Below are positions 44,161 through 56,059 of a stretch of DNA of 64,000 nt, piece by piece (the first letter of the stretch is position 1; every line of letters begins with the position of its first letter). The notes beneath the pieces were generated by a model that saw only the letters and a program-made list of their open reading frames with translations, was not told where the DNA came from and did not search any database. The stretch spans positions 133,151,808 through 133,215,807 of the forward strand of contig NC_044556.1 of the NCBI RefSeq assembly GCF_007565055.1. The letters are read 5' to 3'. The stretch comes from Rhinopithecus roxellana (taxonomy: Eukaryota > Chordata > Mammalia > Primates > Cercopithecidae). The position numbers and the translations under genes were made by a program.

Positions 44161-44377
44161 ACCTCCGCCTGCCGGGTTCAAGCAATTCTCTGCTTCAGCC
44201 TCCCGAGTAGCTGGGATTACAGGCACCTGCCCCCACACCTGGCTAATTTTTGTATTTTCAGTAGAGATGGGGTTTCGCCATCTTGGCCAGCCTGGTCTTG
44301 AAGTCCTGACCTCGTGATCCACCCTACTCAGCCTCCCGAAGTGCTGGGATTACAAGCGTGAGCCACCGCGCCCGGCC
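44161..44377 (-). mobile_element. Alu lacking its 3' end
   Basis: A minus-strand Alu that has its 5' end ('cgcgcccggcc') but no A tail and no last ~80 bases. This is the opposite of the usual truncation. No target duplication is seen. Confidence 0.85.
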
Positions 44378-44570
44378 TATATGACATATATTAATTGGCA
44401 TTATGCTGGAGGTAGAGCTTTTACTTCTCCTTGATTTATTTACTTACATATTTATATTATTTTAGATTCATGGGGTTTTATTTTATTCAGTGGGGTACAA
44501 TATATTGTTCTTGATTTTTATTTTGATTCCTAATTGTCCCATATTTGACCAGTGGGAGCACTTTTTATTT

Positions 44571-45629
44571 TGTTTTTAATTGACACATAAAAATGGTACA
44601 TTATTTGTGGGGTACAGAGGGAAGTTTCAATACATGTGTACAATGTATGATGATCAAATCATGGTGTTCAGCATATTCATCAACTCAAACATTCATCATT
44701 TCTTTGTGATGAGAACATTCAGTCCCCTCTTTTCTAGTTATTTAGATATTTAGAAATATACACTATAATATCATTTACTAGAGTCACCCTATTGTGCTAT
44801 AGAACACCAGAACTTATTCTCATCTAACTGTAATTTTGTATTCTTAACCAATCTCTCCCCATCTGCCATTCTTCTCTCCTCTCCCCAGATTCTGGTAACC
44901 ACAATTCTACTCTATACTTCTGTGAGATTATCTTTTTTAGATTCCACAAATGAGTGAGATCATGCTGTATTTGTCTTTCTTTACCTGGCATATTTCACTT
45001 AACACAGTGTCCTCTAGCTTCATCCATGTTGCCAAAAAAGACAAGATTTCATTATTTTTATGGCTGAATAGTATTCTATTGTGTATATACTGTATACCAC
45101 ATTTTATTTATCATTTCATTCATTGTTGGATACTTTGGTTAATTCCATATCTTGGCTATTGTGAATAGTGCTGCAATAAACATGGGAGTACAGATTTGTC
45201 TTTGACATACTGATTTTTTTTTTGTTTTGTTTTTGTTTTGTTTTTGTTTTTCTTTTTCTTTTTTGACATACTGATTTTATTTCCTTAAAGTAGAGCCCCA
45301 GGAGTGAGATTGCTGGATTATGTGGTAGTTCTATTTTCAGCTTTTGAGGAACCTCCATGCTGTTTTCCATAATGGCTGTACCAATTTACATTCCTGCCAG
45401 CAGTATGTAAGGATTCCTTTTTTCTCCACATCCGCACCATCATTTGTTATGTTTTTGCCCTTTTGATAATTGCCATTCTAATTGGGGTGAAGTGATATCT
45501 CACTGTGGTTTTGGCTTGCATTTCCTGGATGATTAGTGATTAGTACATGTTTTATGTACTTGTTGGTCATTTGTGTGTCTTCTTTTGAGAAATGTCTACT
45601 CAAGTCCTTTGCCATTATAAATTGGATTA
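44571..45629 (-). mobile_element. Younger L1 (L1MA/L1PB-like), 3' end antisense
   Basis: 'ttgacacataaaaatggtac' (3' UTR) through 'gctgcaataaacatgggagt' and 'ctactcaagtcctttgccat' (end of ORF2, antisense). It continues at 47249-47390 after the Tigger insertion. Confidence 0.8.
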
Positions 45630-45849
45630 CAGCTGATCCTTGAACAATATGGGTTTGCATTTGAAACACTGGAAAATACTTTGGAGATAAGTGGCCGTTT
45701 GAAAAAGCTCACAGATTAACTGCATAGTCTAGAAATATTTTTAAAATAAGAAAAAGTTAAGTATGTCATGAATGCATAAGATATATGTAGATACTAATCT
45801 ATTTTATTCACTATCATAAGATATACACAAATCTATTATAAAAAGTTAA

Positions 45850-46157
45850 GGTCAGGTGCAGTGGCTCACATCTGTAATCCCAGCTCTTTGGGAGGCCGAG
45901 GAGGGCAGATCACCTGAGGTCAGGAGTTCAAGACCAGCCTGGCCAAAATGGTAAAACCCCGTCTCTACTAAAAATACAAACCAAATTAGCCGGGTGTGGT
46001 GGCGCATGCCTGTAATCCCAGCTGCTCAGGAGGCTGAGGCAGGAGAATCGCTTAAACTCAGGAGGTGGGGGTTGCAGTGAGCCGAGATCATACCACTGCA
46101 CTCCAGCCTGGACAACAAGAGGGAAAACTCCATCTCAAAGAAAAAAAAAAAGAAAGT
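45850..46157 (+). mobile_element. Alu inside Tigger2-like element
   Basis: The first of two directly adjacent Alus in the same orientation. Confidence 0.9.
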
Positions 46158-46450
46158 TGTCTGGGCATGGTGGCTCATGCCTGTAATCCCAGCACTTTGG
46201 GAGAACACGGCAGGTGGATCACGAGGTCAGGAGTTCAAGACCAGCCTGGTCAAGATGGTGAAACCCCATTTGTACTAAAATTACAAAAATTAACTAGGTG
46301 CAGTGACAGACACTTGCAATCCCAGCTACTCGGGAGGCTGACGGAGGAGAACTGCTTGAACCCTGAGGTAGGAGGTTGTGGTGAGCAGAGATTGCGCCAC
46401 TGCACTCTGGCCTGGGTGACAGTGAGACTTTTGTTTCAAAAACAAAAACA
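46158..46450 (+). mobile_element. Second adjacent Alu inside Tigger2-like element
   Basis: It begins at 'ctgggcatggtggctcatgc' right after the A tail of the previous Alu, suggesting insertion into that tail. Confidence 0.88.
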
Positions 46451-47248
46451 AGTTAAAATTTATTACAATTTACACGCACAAACACAGGCTGTATGTGGTG
46501 CCATTTACAGTCAAGAGAAACATAAAAAACATAAAGATGCAGCATTAAATCATAACTGCATAACATTTACTGCGGTACATACTGTACTACTGTAATGATT
46601 TTATTGCCACCTCCTGTTGCTCTTGCTGTGAGCACAAGTGTTGTGAGTGTCTGCTTAAAACACCCTATGACATTAATCATCTCCACATGAGCCGTTCATC
46701 TCTTCAGTAAATTGTGTATCACAGAAAAAAGTGATCTCTTGCAGTTCCCACATCTTTGTCATCGTGTTTAGTGTAATACCATAAACCTTGAATAATGCCA
46801 TCGGACCCATATGAACTGCCACTAGTGATACTGGAAGTGCTCCCAAGAAGCAAAGAAAAGTCATAATGTTACAGGAGAAAGTTGAATTGCTTGACATGTA
46901 CTGTAGATTGAGGTCTGCAGCTGTAGCTGCTACCATTTCAGATGATTCATCTTATAAACAGATTATGTAAACTTATGGTATTGATAAATACAGTACAGTA
47001 TTATAAATGTGCTTTTTCCTCCTTAGGATTTTCTTAATAATGTTTTATTTTCTCTAGCATACTCTTGTAATCATAGAGGATATGTAATATACAAAATACG
47101 TTAATTCACTGTTTATGTTATCATTCAGGATTTCAGTCAATAGTAGGCTATTAGTAGCTAAGTTTGGAGGGAGTCAAAAGTTCAATGCAAATTTTTGACT
47201 GCATGGGGGTTGGCGCCCCTAACTCCTGCATTGTTTAAGGGTCAGCTG

Positions 47249-47390
47249 TATTTGCTTTTTTGGTATTGAGTTGTTTGAGTTCCTTGTAATTTCTGGATCT
47301 TAACCCCTTGTCAGATGCATATTTTTCAGTTTTCCTCCCATTCTGTAGGTTGTCTCTTCACTCTGCTAATTATTTCCTTTTGCTGGGATT
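47249..47390 (-). mobile_element. L1 continuation
   Basis: 'tatttgcttttttggtattg' to 'gtctcttcactctgctaatt' directly continues the L1 ORF2 antisense sequence interrupted at 45629. Confidence 0.8.
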
Positions 47391-47871
47391 GTCTTTAGAT
47401 GGGCTCCTTGATCCTCTGATACATCCCCGTCGTTCTTGAGTGTTGTTTTACTTTTGGCACATCAAGACATTTCAGGCTCATCTTCTACCTTCCCTGCTTT
47501 AGTCCTGGAATCAGTTATTTCTACAACAAGCAAAAATAGGTTTCTTTGATTCTCAAAATGCCACTGACCAAGAGCAACAAAAAATAACAAAAAATAGGTT
47601 TCTCAAATGGATGTAAAACTCAAAAATGATGCTGAAATGTTAAGCAAACAGCTCATTAGACTAATTAGCTTTAGGGGACATGGCCTTTTTCCCTCCCTAT
47701 AGATGATTGCTTTAAAAAAATGCATTATCAACAAATACTTTTGGAACACCCATGGCTCTTGTAGCTTACCCTACTGGTACCTATGGGTTTTACACGGTGA
47801 CAAAGGCAACATTTTTCTGTTTCATGAAACTTAAGAAGAGAAGGCAGCAAAAAATAAAACATAAAAAACAG

Positions 47872-48230
47872 TAGAGTAGTCACCCCCTTATCCACAGGGA
47901 ATATGTTCCAAGACCCACAGTGGATGCCTGAAACCACAGAGAGTACCACACCCTATTATATACTATATGTGCAGTCTGCTGAGATGGCTACTTCGTGCAA
48001 AGGGGTAGGGTAGCATATACGCTGTGGGTATACTAGACGAGGGGATGATACATGTACTGGGTGGGACAAAGCAGGATGGCACAAGATTTTACGCTACTCA
48101 GAACCGCACACAACTTAAAATGAATTATTTACTTCTGGAATTTTCCATGTGATATTTTTGGAGCCTGATTGTCTGCAGGTTAACTGAAACCACAGAAAGC
48201 AAACCCATGGATAAGTGGAGATTACTGTAC
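47872..48230. mobile_element. Tigger-family DNA element (internally deleted)
   Basis: The ends are near inverted repeats: 'gtcacccccttatccacag' on the left and 'ggataagtggagattactg' on the right. Inside, 'ttccaagacccacagtgg' and 'taactgaaaccacagaaagc' match a pogo/Tigger-type non-autonomous element. Confidence 0.65.
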
Positions 48231-48711
48231 ACACAAAAATAGAGGAGATGTATTTTCATAAACTAGAAATACTTAGAAATAAGCATGTTAATTTTAAAAT
48301 GCACAGGGAAAATATCTATATTTATGTCTATCTAATCAATGTATATATAATGAATGCTCAGGACTGTTCATTATGAGAAGTCTTTGAAGGGCAAATTGTA
48401 TTTGTATGAAAGGGTATATTTTTAGCTGCGTTGGAGAGAATATAATCTAGAAAATGAGCTTGGGGACATTGATCCAGATATGAAAATGCATGGACAGAGA
48501 TTCAGTGATATACCACTAAGAAGTTGAGTTTTTCTGGTTTTCCTCTCATCCATTCCTCTCTGTGTATTGATGTCCTAGAGACCCAGCCCTGTGGTCTCTA
48601 TTCCCAGAGAGAACTCTTACGCTCCCTGTGCTTATTTTCCATGTTCTAGTTTTTGGCTGATCATTGTTGGCCACTCTTGTAACGTGATGTTGTCCTCATA
48701 AAACCAATGAC

Positions 48712-49032
48712 AGCCGGGCACAGTGGCTCACGCCTGTAATCCCAGCACTTTGGGAGGCCAAGGCAGGTGGATCACCTGAGGTCAGGAGTTTGAGACCAGC
48801 CTGGCCAACATGGTGAAACCCCATCTCTACTAAACATACAAAAAATTGGCCGGGCGAGGTGGCGGGCGCCTGTAGCCCCAGCTACTCGGGAGGCTGAGGC
48901 AGGAGAATCACTTGAACCTGGGAGGCAGAGGTTGCAGTGAGCAGAGATCGCACCACTGCACTCCAACCTGGGCGACAGAGTGAGACTCGGTCTCAAAAAA
49001 GAAACAAACCAACAAAAAACCACACACACACA
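48712..49032 (+). mobile_element. Alu (S/Y-like)
   Basis: A full-length Alu with (CA)n-containing tail and target duplication 'aaaaccaatgac'. Confidence 0.93.
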
Positions 49033-49327
49033 AAAACCAATGACAACATAGCAAGTTTTTGGTTATTTCAAGCTCTCATCGCTTATCTGAGGCTTTAAAG
49101 AAATGCCTGGTCATTAATCAGGGCCCAAAGTATAAAGATCTTACCATGTTGACATCAAAAGCATATCAATGATAGTCTACTGGTGTCTTGCTAAATTCTA
49201 AGGAAGGTCTGTCAAAAACTACTGAGGGCTTTATTATGCTCTTGCACTGAGCTTTATGTGGGTTGAATATGTAATAAGACCAAGTTTGTATCTGCACAGG
49301 ATTGTGGACTGCAAAACATCTTCAAGA

Positions 49328-49500
49328 GTGGTGGTTCTCAAAGTGAGGCTCTGGGCCCAGCAACATCTGTCTTGCCGGGGAACCTCTTACAAATGCATTG
49401 TCAAACCCCACCCTAGACCGACTGAATCAGACAGTAGGGGTGGAGGGATGGAGAACAGTCTGGGTTTAATAAACCCCTCACCCAAGTGATTCATCACACC
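49328..49500 (+). mobile_element. MER5A-like hAT element
   Basis: 'gtggttctcaaagtgaggct', 'accccaccctagaccgactg', 'aatcagacagtaggggtgg' follow the MER5A order. Confidence 0.7.
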
Positions 49501-49941
49501 TAATATATCTAGTAACTAGTGTACTGGTTCTTAACAATTTTCCCCCTGGTGTTAGCTTTGACCATTTGTATATCCTATGTGTCTGCATGTTGGACTCAAC
49601 CAGACATTATCTTTACTTTCAGCTGCCCTTGCTAGGAAACAGGTTGCAACCTCTTTGAATTAGGAAGAGAGAAGTTCAGAATATGTCTGTGCTCATCACA
49701 GAGTTAGAAACAATGAATGTTAACTCTTCTTTGAGTTTCTTAAGATGCTGAGATACTCTAAGTATTATATAAACATTGACTTGGTTAATTAATCAAGATG
49801 TTCCATCTATGGAGGACAAAAGCCTTCTGAAAAACTAGGTGGAGACTGATACAACTGATACTGACTTTTAAAAACTTAACATAAGTATTTTAGTTCCCAT
49901 TGGTTTCTCTACTTTTCACAAGATCTTCTAAATGGCAATTT

Positions 49942-50089
49942 TTTTTTTTTTTTTTTTTTTTGAGATGGAGTCTCCCTCTGTCACCCAGGTTGGAGTGCAG
50001 TGGCGTGATCTTGGCTCACTGCAGCCTCTGCCTCCTGGGTTCCAGTGATTCTCCTGCTTCAGTCTCCTGGGCAGCTGGGATTACAGGCT
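49942..50089 (-). mobile_element. 5'-truncated Alu, half length
   Basis: Only the right half (~148 bp) is present. Exact flanking duplications 'taaatggcaattt' (from 49929 and 50090) show a normal but truncated insertion. Confidence 0.92.
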
Positions 50090-50324
50090 TAAATGGCAAT
50101 TTCTCTTCATAGATGTGAACAGGCTGAGAGATAGTGGAACGGACTGGGCTTCCTGGGGTTCATCATTACTCTCTACTGCTAGGACTTGGCACGTTTGTTC
50201 TGCATGGTTCCATGAGCATAAAATAAAAGCGAGCCAAGTCTTTTAATGTGGGAGATACATTTGAAATCAGGACAACCAGTAAATATACCTAAAGACATCA
50301 AAACAAGTTCAATTAAACCTTAGG

Positions 50325-50465
50325 CCCTACTGAGTGGCGGCCACAGTTCATGGACAATTTAGCTGTGTGACCTCAGGTTAAATCTCTCAACCTTGCCTGT
50401 GTTTCCTGTAAATGGGAACAACAACACTTTATAAAGTACTTCACACAAATGGGTAAGTACATGAA
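50325..50465 (+). mobile_element. MIR
   Basis: 'tagctgtgtgacctcaggtt' and 'aaatctctcaaccttgcc' are a clear MIR core. Confidence 0.75.
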
Positions 50466-50654
50466 ACAATATACAAAATTTAGTATAGTCATGGCAAACT
50501 AAGTTTTTGTGGGGCCTGAAGCTTGTACAATTTGGGAGTTCTCTTTAAAAAAAAAAAGGAAAAAAAAAGAACATAGGATTTCAAAAGCAAGCACAGGGCT
50601 GGGAAGGGGTCCCTGAGCCCTGCTCTCCTCGCACAGGAAATCCACCTTTGTGCA

Positions 50655-50940
50655 GTTACTCTGTTGATTTTAAGCGGCGGCGGGGGGAGCAGAGCAATTG
50701 CTTCCTTCATGTGGAGGTGTCCACCGGTGGCTCTGTCATCGGGCGTGTACATGACTGTACTTCCCTCTGCCGCAGACACCTCAGCCGCCGTCTAGCCAGG
50801 CGAACCTGTTTGGTGTGCTCGCTGCGTGAGGAAGGCGGGTGTGGCTCCCAGGGGGAGTGTCCCGCCTCCAGAACACGGCCAGAGGCTACAGAATCAGACT
50901 GTTGCCAAAGGAAGAAAGAGCGCCCCAGGCATGTGTTCAT
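50655..50940. promoter_or_regulatory. CpG-rich unique patch (possible regulatory element)
   Basis: By eye I count about 16 CpG in roughly 265 bp, with high G+C, in sequence that is not an Alu and is surrounded by CpG-poor DNA. It begins 'aagcggcggcgggg'. This resembles a short CpG island or protected regulatory patch. No TATA, splice pattern or gene start is evident. Confidence 0.35.
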
Positions 50941-51285
50941 GGGGCAACTATGAATGGCTTGACTAGGTGGAGCCTTCACTATCTTTTCAGTTCAGCCTTT
51001 TAGTCTCAAAAATGGAAGAGGCAAAGCTCAATTCTTAAAGATCACTTCTTAAAAGATAATCCCATCCGCCTCCATCCTCATCAAATTGCATATCAGAAAT
51101 GGTAGTTTTGGGGTTGCTCTCAGACCTGAGCCTGTTCCAAACTGAACAGCAAGGACATAGACCCTGACTTTTCAGCCAGGACTTGGTGCTAGGTTTATTT
51201 TTATGAAAACAAAACAAAACAGCAACAACAACCAAAACAATGCCATTTCAGTGAGTTGAAAGATCTAAACTCTTTTATTTTTCTC

Positions 51286-51569
51286 TTTTGAGACTGAGTC
51301 TCGCTCTGTCGCCCAGGCTGGAGTGCAGTGGCACGATCCCAGCCAACTGCAACCTCCGTCTCCCAGGTTCAAGTGATTCTCCTGCCTCAGCCTCCCGAGT
51401 AGCTGGGACTAAAGGCACCCGCCACTCTGCCTGGCTAATTTTTGTGCTTTTAGTAGAGACAGGGTTTCACCATGTTAGCCAGGATGGTCTTGATCTCCTG
51501 ACCTCGTAATCCACTCACCTCAGCCCCCTAAAGTGCTGGGATTATAGGCGTGAGCCACCGCGTCTAGCC
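51286..51569 (-). mobile_element. Alu (S/Y-like)
   Basis: A minus-strand Alu directly abutting the L2 that follows. Confidence 0.9.
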
Positions 51570-51571
51570 AG

Positions 51572-53640
51572 GGGAGAAAGTTCTATGAAGAAAAATAAAG
51601 CTGGGAAGGGAGAGAGAACATGTTTGGGGGTAGGGTGAGCTTGTAAATTTATACAAGATGATAGAGAAAGCCTCTTTAAGGAAATGGCGTTTAATTGAAG
51701 ACTGGACCCATGTAGATATCTAGAGAAAGCACATTCCAGGCAGAGGCACCAGCAAGGGCAAAGGTCCTGCAGTGGAAGTGGTCCCGTGGCTGGGGCTGTG
51801 TGAGAAGGAGGACAGTGAGAACCATGGGATGGGAGGTGGGGCAGGACACATAGTGTTGGCTCTTGAGGCCATTCCAAAGACTTTGACTTTTACTCAGAAT
51901 GAGATAAAATGCCACTGGATGCCTCTACAACGAGGAATGACATGACCTGAGTCATACTATAATAGGAGTTTTCTGGCATTTGTGTTAAAGTAGACCAAAC
52001 TGGGACAAGGGCAAAAGTAGGGAGAGGAGATGGGGTGCAATGACAATAATCCATGCAAAAGACAAGGGGGGCTTGAATCAAGGTGATTATAGTGGAGGTT
52101 GATGAGAAGTGATCCAATTCTGATTATGATCCGAAGGTAGAGTAAGACAGCAAGATTTGCTGTGAAAGAAAAGAGTCAAGAATGACTTCAAGATTCTTGG
52201 ACTGAACAAGGATATGGCAGACTGAGACAGAAGAGGTCTAGGGAGACAGAACATCAGTCAGCTCTGCATGTATTACATTGGTGATATTAATTACCGATCT
52301 ACATGGAGATTTCGATTATGCAGTTAGATATATGAGCATAGTGTTCAGGACAGCTGTGTAAGCAGGCTGAAGGCATGCATTTGAAAGTCATCAGCATATA
52401 TGCTTAAAGCTTTGAAACCAGGTGGGAAAATCAAAGGAGTGGGAGTAGACATAAAAGAGATTCAGGGCCAGAGCTTCCGGTGGCTTCTTCTACATTAAGG
52501 GGCACTTCTATGTTAAGAGGTCGAGAGAAAAGGATTCAGCAAAGTCGACTGAGAAGGAGATGCCTCATGGAGAAAAGCCTCGTGAGCATAATGTCCTGGA
52601 AACCAAGAAAAGAAAGTGTTTTAAGGAGAAAGAAATGATCAGTTATGTTAAACGATGCTGTCAGAGTCAAGAAGATTATGGCTGAGAATTGGCCATTGAG
52701 TTTACAACATGGAAGGCCATTGGAATAGTGGAGGCCAAAACCTAATTGCCATGGAGAGGTTTCTTGAAACCTAATTGCAGCAGTTTCAAGACAGACTAGG
52801 AGAACAGAAACTGGGGAGAGTCGTATAGACAACTCTTTTGTATTGCTCTAAAGGGGAGCAGAAAAATAGGGCAGAAGCTAAAGTATAGCATGGGTTCAAG
52901 GCAGTTCTTTTGTTTTTTTAAGACAGGAAAAATCAATAGCATGTTTGTAGGCAGGTGGGCAATATCCTAGAAGAAAGATAAAAACCAACGATGCAGGTAG
53001 AGAATCCCTGAGTGTGGTCTTTGATGAGGGCAAGGGAGGAGCCCTCCTGTGGGCCTGAGATGGTTATGTGATGGTGAGAAGTTAGGAAAATTGTGGGATG
53101 TGGCTGTAGAAGTGTGTGGTAGAAGTTCTCTTCTGCATACTTCTTTTGTGTGTGTGTCTTAGGAAATAAATCATTAGCAGAGTGACACGGGGGAGGAAGA
53201 GTGGAAGGTTTAAAGAAAAAGGGAAAGTGTGAAACGGTCTTTGAGGAGAATAGGAGAGCCAATGAACTGGGGAAATGAATCTGATGGCCAGGTAGTATTA
53301 AGAACCCCTTGAAGTTAATGAACATGAATTCAAAGTGAGGCAGTAAGTTGTGGGTGTGTGTGAAGGATGGACTCTAATGACTGACCATGGAATTTAAAAT
53401 GGGTTAGGAGGGCTATGATGGTAAAGGAAGGTGGGAGAAGTGCAAAGGTGGCAGGTTCAATGGATCATAGGCTCCAGAGGGTTGAGGTATTATTAAAGTC
53501 TGGGCACTCGAGAGACTGAGCTTCAAGAATCAAAGTGGTGATTAGAGATGGGGTGCTTGAAACTGAGGTTGTGGAAGAAGTACAGCTGATTGAAATGGCA
53601 TCATCTAGATGTGATCACAGTAGTGAGTAGCTGAGGTAGA
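51572..53640 (-). mobile_element. Long antisense L2 LINE (about 2 kb)
   Basis: It reads as L2 3' UTR and ORF2 on the minus strand. At 52536-52832 the minus-strand translation keeps reverse-transcriptase-like words ('LTLTASFNITDHFFLLKTL', 'SFLGFQD') matching the L2 'DLSAAFDTVDHSLL' region, with catalytic residues lost. It is a dead copy. Confidence 0.75.
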
Positions 53641-53649
53641 TGTTTTACT

Positions 53650-56050
53650 AGATAATTTATTTGGTTAAGTCATCACACTTTTCTCTCTTTCAATCCTGTC
53701 CCAGTTGAAGCCACTTCAGTACATTGTCCTGAAGTTTTATTTCTCAAATAAAGCCTAATGAAGTCTTTGTTCACTTTGTCAGCCCATAGGCCATGAATGA
53801 CACATTGTGATTCATGGATGCCCTGGCTCTTTGCATCCTGCACTCAGACACATGATGGACACTTGATGAGACGCCTTAATACAGAAGGGTGGGTTTGAGT
53901 CCCACATGAATACTAGGGGACATACTTGGGGTTGATGAAGTACACTTGAGTAATTTCTGTAAAGCCAATGGTTTAAATAGGGATATCTGATTTACTCTAA
54001 CCAAATATCAGATTACTATATTTCCTTTTGTGGTTGCATGTGCATTCTGCAAACTGGCATTCTTTTAGTGTACCTCTCCAGGCAAATAATTTGGAAACTA
54101 AATACCTATAAAACATAAATCAAAGTCCTTAGATTAGCTAGATCTCACCCCCCACTCCCCCCAATGAGCAATTGAGTTAATTAAAAGAAAAATATCTCAA
54201 GAATATAAGCTCATATCAATAATTTCATTTAAAAAAATAAACAAAGATTTCCAAAATTTCCAAGTGAGCAAAGTGTGAGCAAAACTTTGACTTATACTGT
54301 CTGTATTAACTATAGTGCTAAATAAAAATAATGGTTAAGAATGAACAAGATCCAAAATCTTCCAGAAAGATGATAATAATTACGCTTTACATAGTGGGTG
54401 ACACAGTGAGGACACCTATTTTGTTAAATGAAGGTGTGAGTGTGCCTAATCTGGAAATGAAGTGTCATACTTCAGAAAAATACTGTTAGCAGGGGTTTAG
54501 TTGGCCAGAAACCACTTGCAACCCCAACATCTTCCCTGAACTTTCTGTGTAATCAAGGCAGTTCTCCATTTGCTGCATTTACAGGAAATGGGGAAATTGA
54601 GGAGGCTCTGACATGGCCATAATAATTCTTTTTAAGAATCTTCACCACAATTACACTGGAACTGTTAAAGGGCTTTTTTTCCTTCTGCTCATTTTAATGG
54701 CCTGAGATAATAGATCAAAATGAAGGCCTGTCCTCAGATGTGTGTGAAAGCACAGAAGAACAGGATAAGACAGGAATCAAGGCCTCTACCACTGGGGAAT
54801 GCAGGTTGCTATATACCAGGCAATGGGTGGGTTTCCAAGGAGATGTGTCAGAGCCACGGAATGCTGCAACTGAGCTGTGCCCGACCCAAGGTGAGGGCGG
54901 GCGCAAGGAACCTGCTGGCACATTAGAGGTCTTTCTGTCTGGAGACAAACTTTGGAGAAATGCACAACATTAGCCTATGTCTGTAAGTTCATGCTTTGGG
55001 AGCAAATTTTGAATTGCCTTCAGAGAAAAAAAATACACTGATAGAGTGAAGATAATGGTGGCTAATGTTTGATCTGACCAAACAGATGTAGAAACTTTAC
55101 AGGCTGATCCAACAATAATCTTCTCCCATTTTCTTTCAAATGAGCAACTCCAAAGCATATGCTTTTTAGTTTTACAAGGAAGGAGTCTCTCCAAGAAAAA
55201 GTTCAAGTGGATTTTTGGTTACCCAGCAAATTATTCTAAGTAAGTCATGGCTTTTATTCTAATAATAATAATAATAATAATAATAACAATAATAATAATA
55301 ATAAAAGGGTGTGTGTATGTGTGTGATTTTAAGAGCATGTTGATGCTGAGACAAACTGAACATGTGTGCCTTAGGAGAGGCATGTTTTAGGAGATTGCCT
55401 CCTTTTGGAGGAGGGGCAGGATGCATGCCTACAAAGGGCGCCCAGTGGCCTGGAACACTGAAAGCACATTCTCAGGGCATGCAGAGGTAACCGGTTGAAA
55501 CTTGCCAAAGGATGCTTTTCCATTTGGCTCACAGCAATTCATTTATATTGGTTTTGACCATCCCACTCATTTTATTTTTAAGTCCTTATTCATTTTCGGG
55601 CCTTTCCGTATAGGGTTAGCAAGGAATTACTAATTCCGGATCTGCCCACTGTGACACTCAACTAGAAGATTAAGTCAGGTTTTAGAAACCTTGTTTTTGT
55701 CGCATTTTCCCCATGCCCAGGCTTATGAACACTCCAAATACTAATAATTACAGAAAATTCCATCAATTTGGGGGAATTGGCTTTAGACTATTTTTTAGTT
55801 GGTGTTGAGTGAAAATAAAATAATTCATTCAAGCAAAGACTAGATGGGAAAAATTACTTGAGGAGAAAAGACAAATCTCCCGTACAGAGGAACTGCAAAT
55901 GATTTATGTAGATATTCTGCCCTCAAAGAGGTGCAGGATAACTCCCACTCCTTAAGTGTGGGCAGCCACATAGCAACTTCCTCTCAGAACACAGTATGGA
56001 AAAGGGCGGGGAGAGTGATGTTACTGTGGGCAGCACGACAAACTCTACTT
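53650..56050. other. Unique intergenic sequence
   Basis: 2.4 kb almost without Alus. It holds an (AAT)n tract at 55259-55305 and no gene that I can support. Confidence 0.5.
55259..55305 (+). repeat. (AAT)n microsatellite
   Basis: About 15 AAT units with one AAC interruption near 55286, followed by GTGTGTATGTGTGTG. Confidence 0.93.
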
Positions 56051-56059
56051 CACCCAGGG

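Larger units (their letters stand above)
43371..44570 (-). mobile_element. Old L1 (L1M), continued, interrupted by two Alus
   Basis: Pieces 43371-43490, 43788-44160 and 44378-44570 align in order to antisense old L1 ('tttcatgacattgacattt', 'cacagaagtgatgctga', 'ccagtgggagcac'). Confidence 0.65.
45630..47248. mobile_element. Tigger2-like DNA transposon
   Basis: The terminal inverted repeats 'cagctgatccttgaacaat' (left) and the complement of 'attgtttaagggtcagctg' (right) are clear, with TA target duplications at 45628-45629 and 47249-47250. The right side carries 'aatacagtacagtatta' and 'ggctattagtagctaagtt', typical of Tigger2. The transposase is not intact. Two Alus sit inside. Confidence 0.85.

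Noticed and set aside
46673..46936. 87-codon minus-strand frame
   Set aside because: It lies inside the Tigger2-like element. It is a decayed fragment without a recognisable catalytic domain.
50648..50979. Open frames of ~90-100 codons on both strands in the CpG-rich patch
   Set aside because: High G+C lowers stop frequency. No codon bias, splice sites or recognisable product.
52536..52832. 98-codon minus-strand frame with reverse-transcriptase words
   Set aside because: It is a degraded L2 ORF2 remnant, not a gene. It is recorded as a transposon instead.
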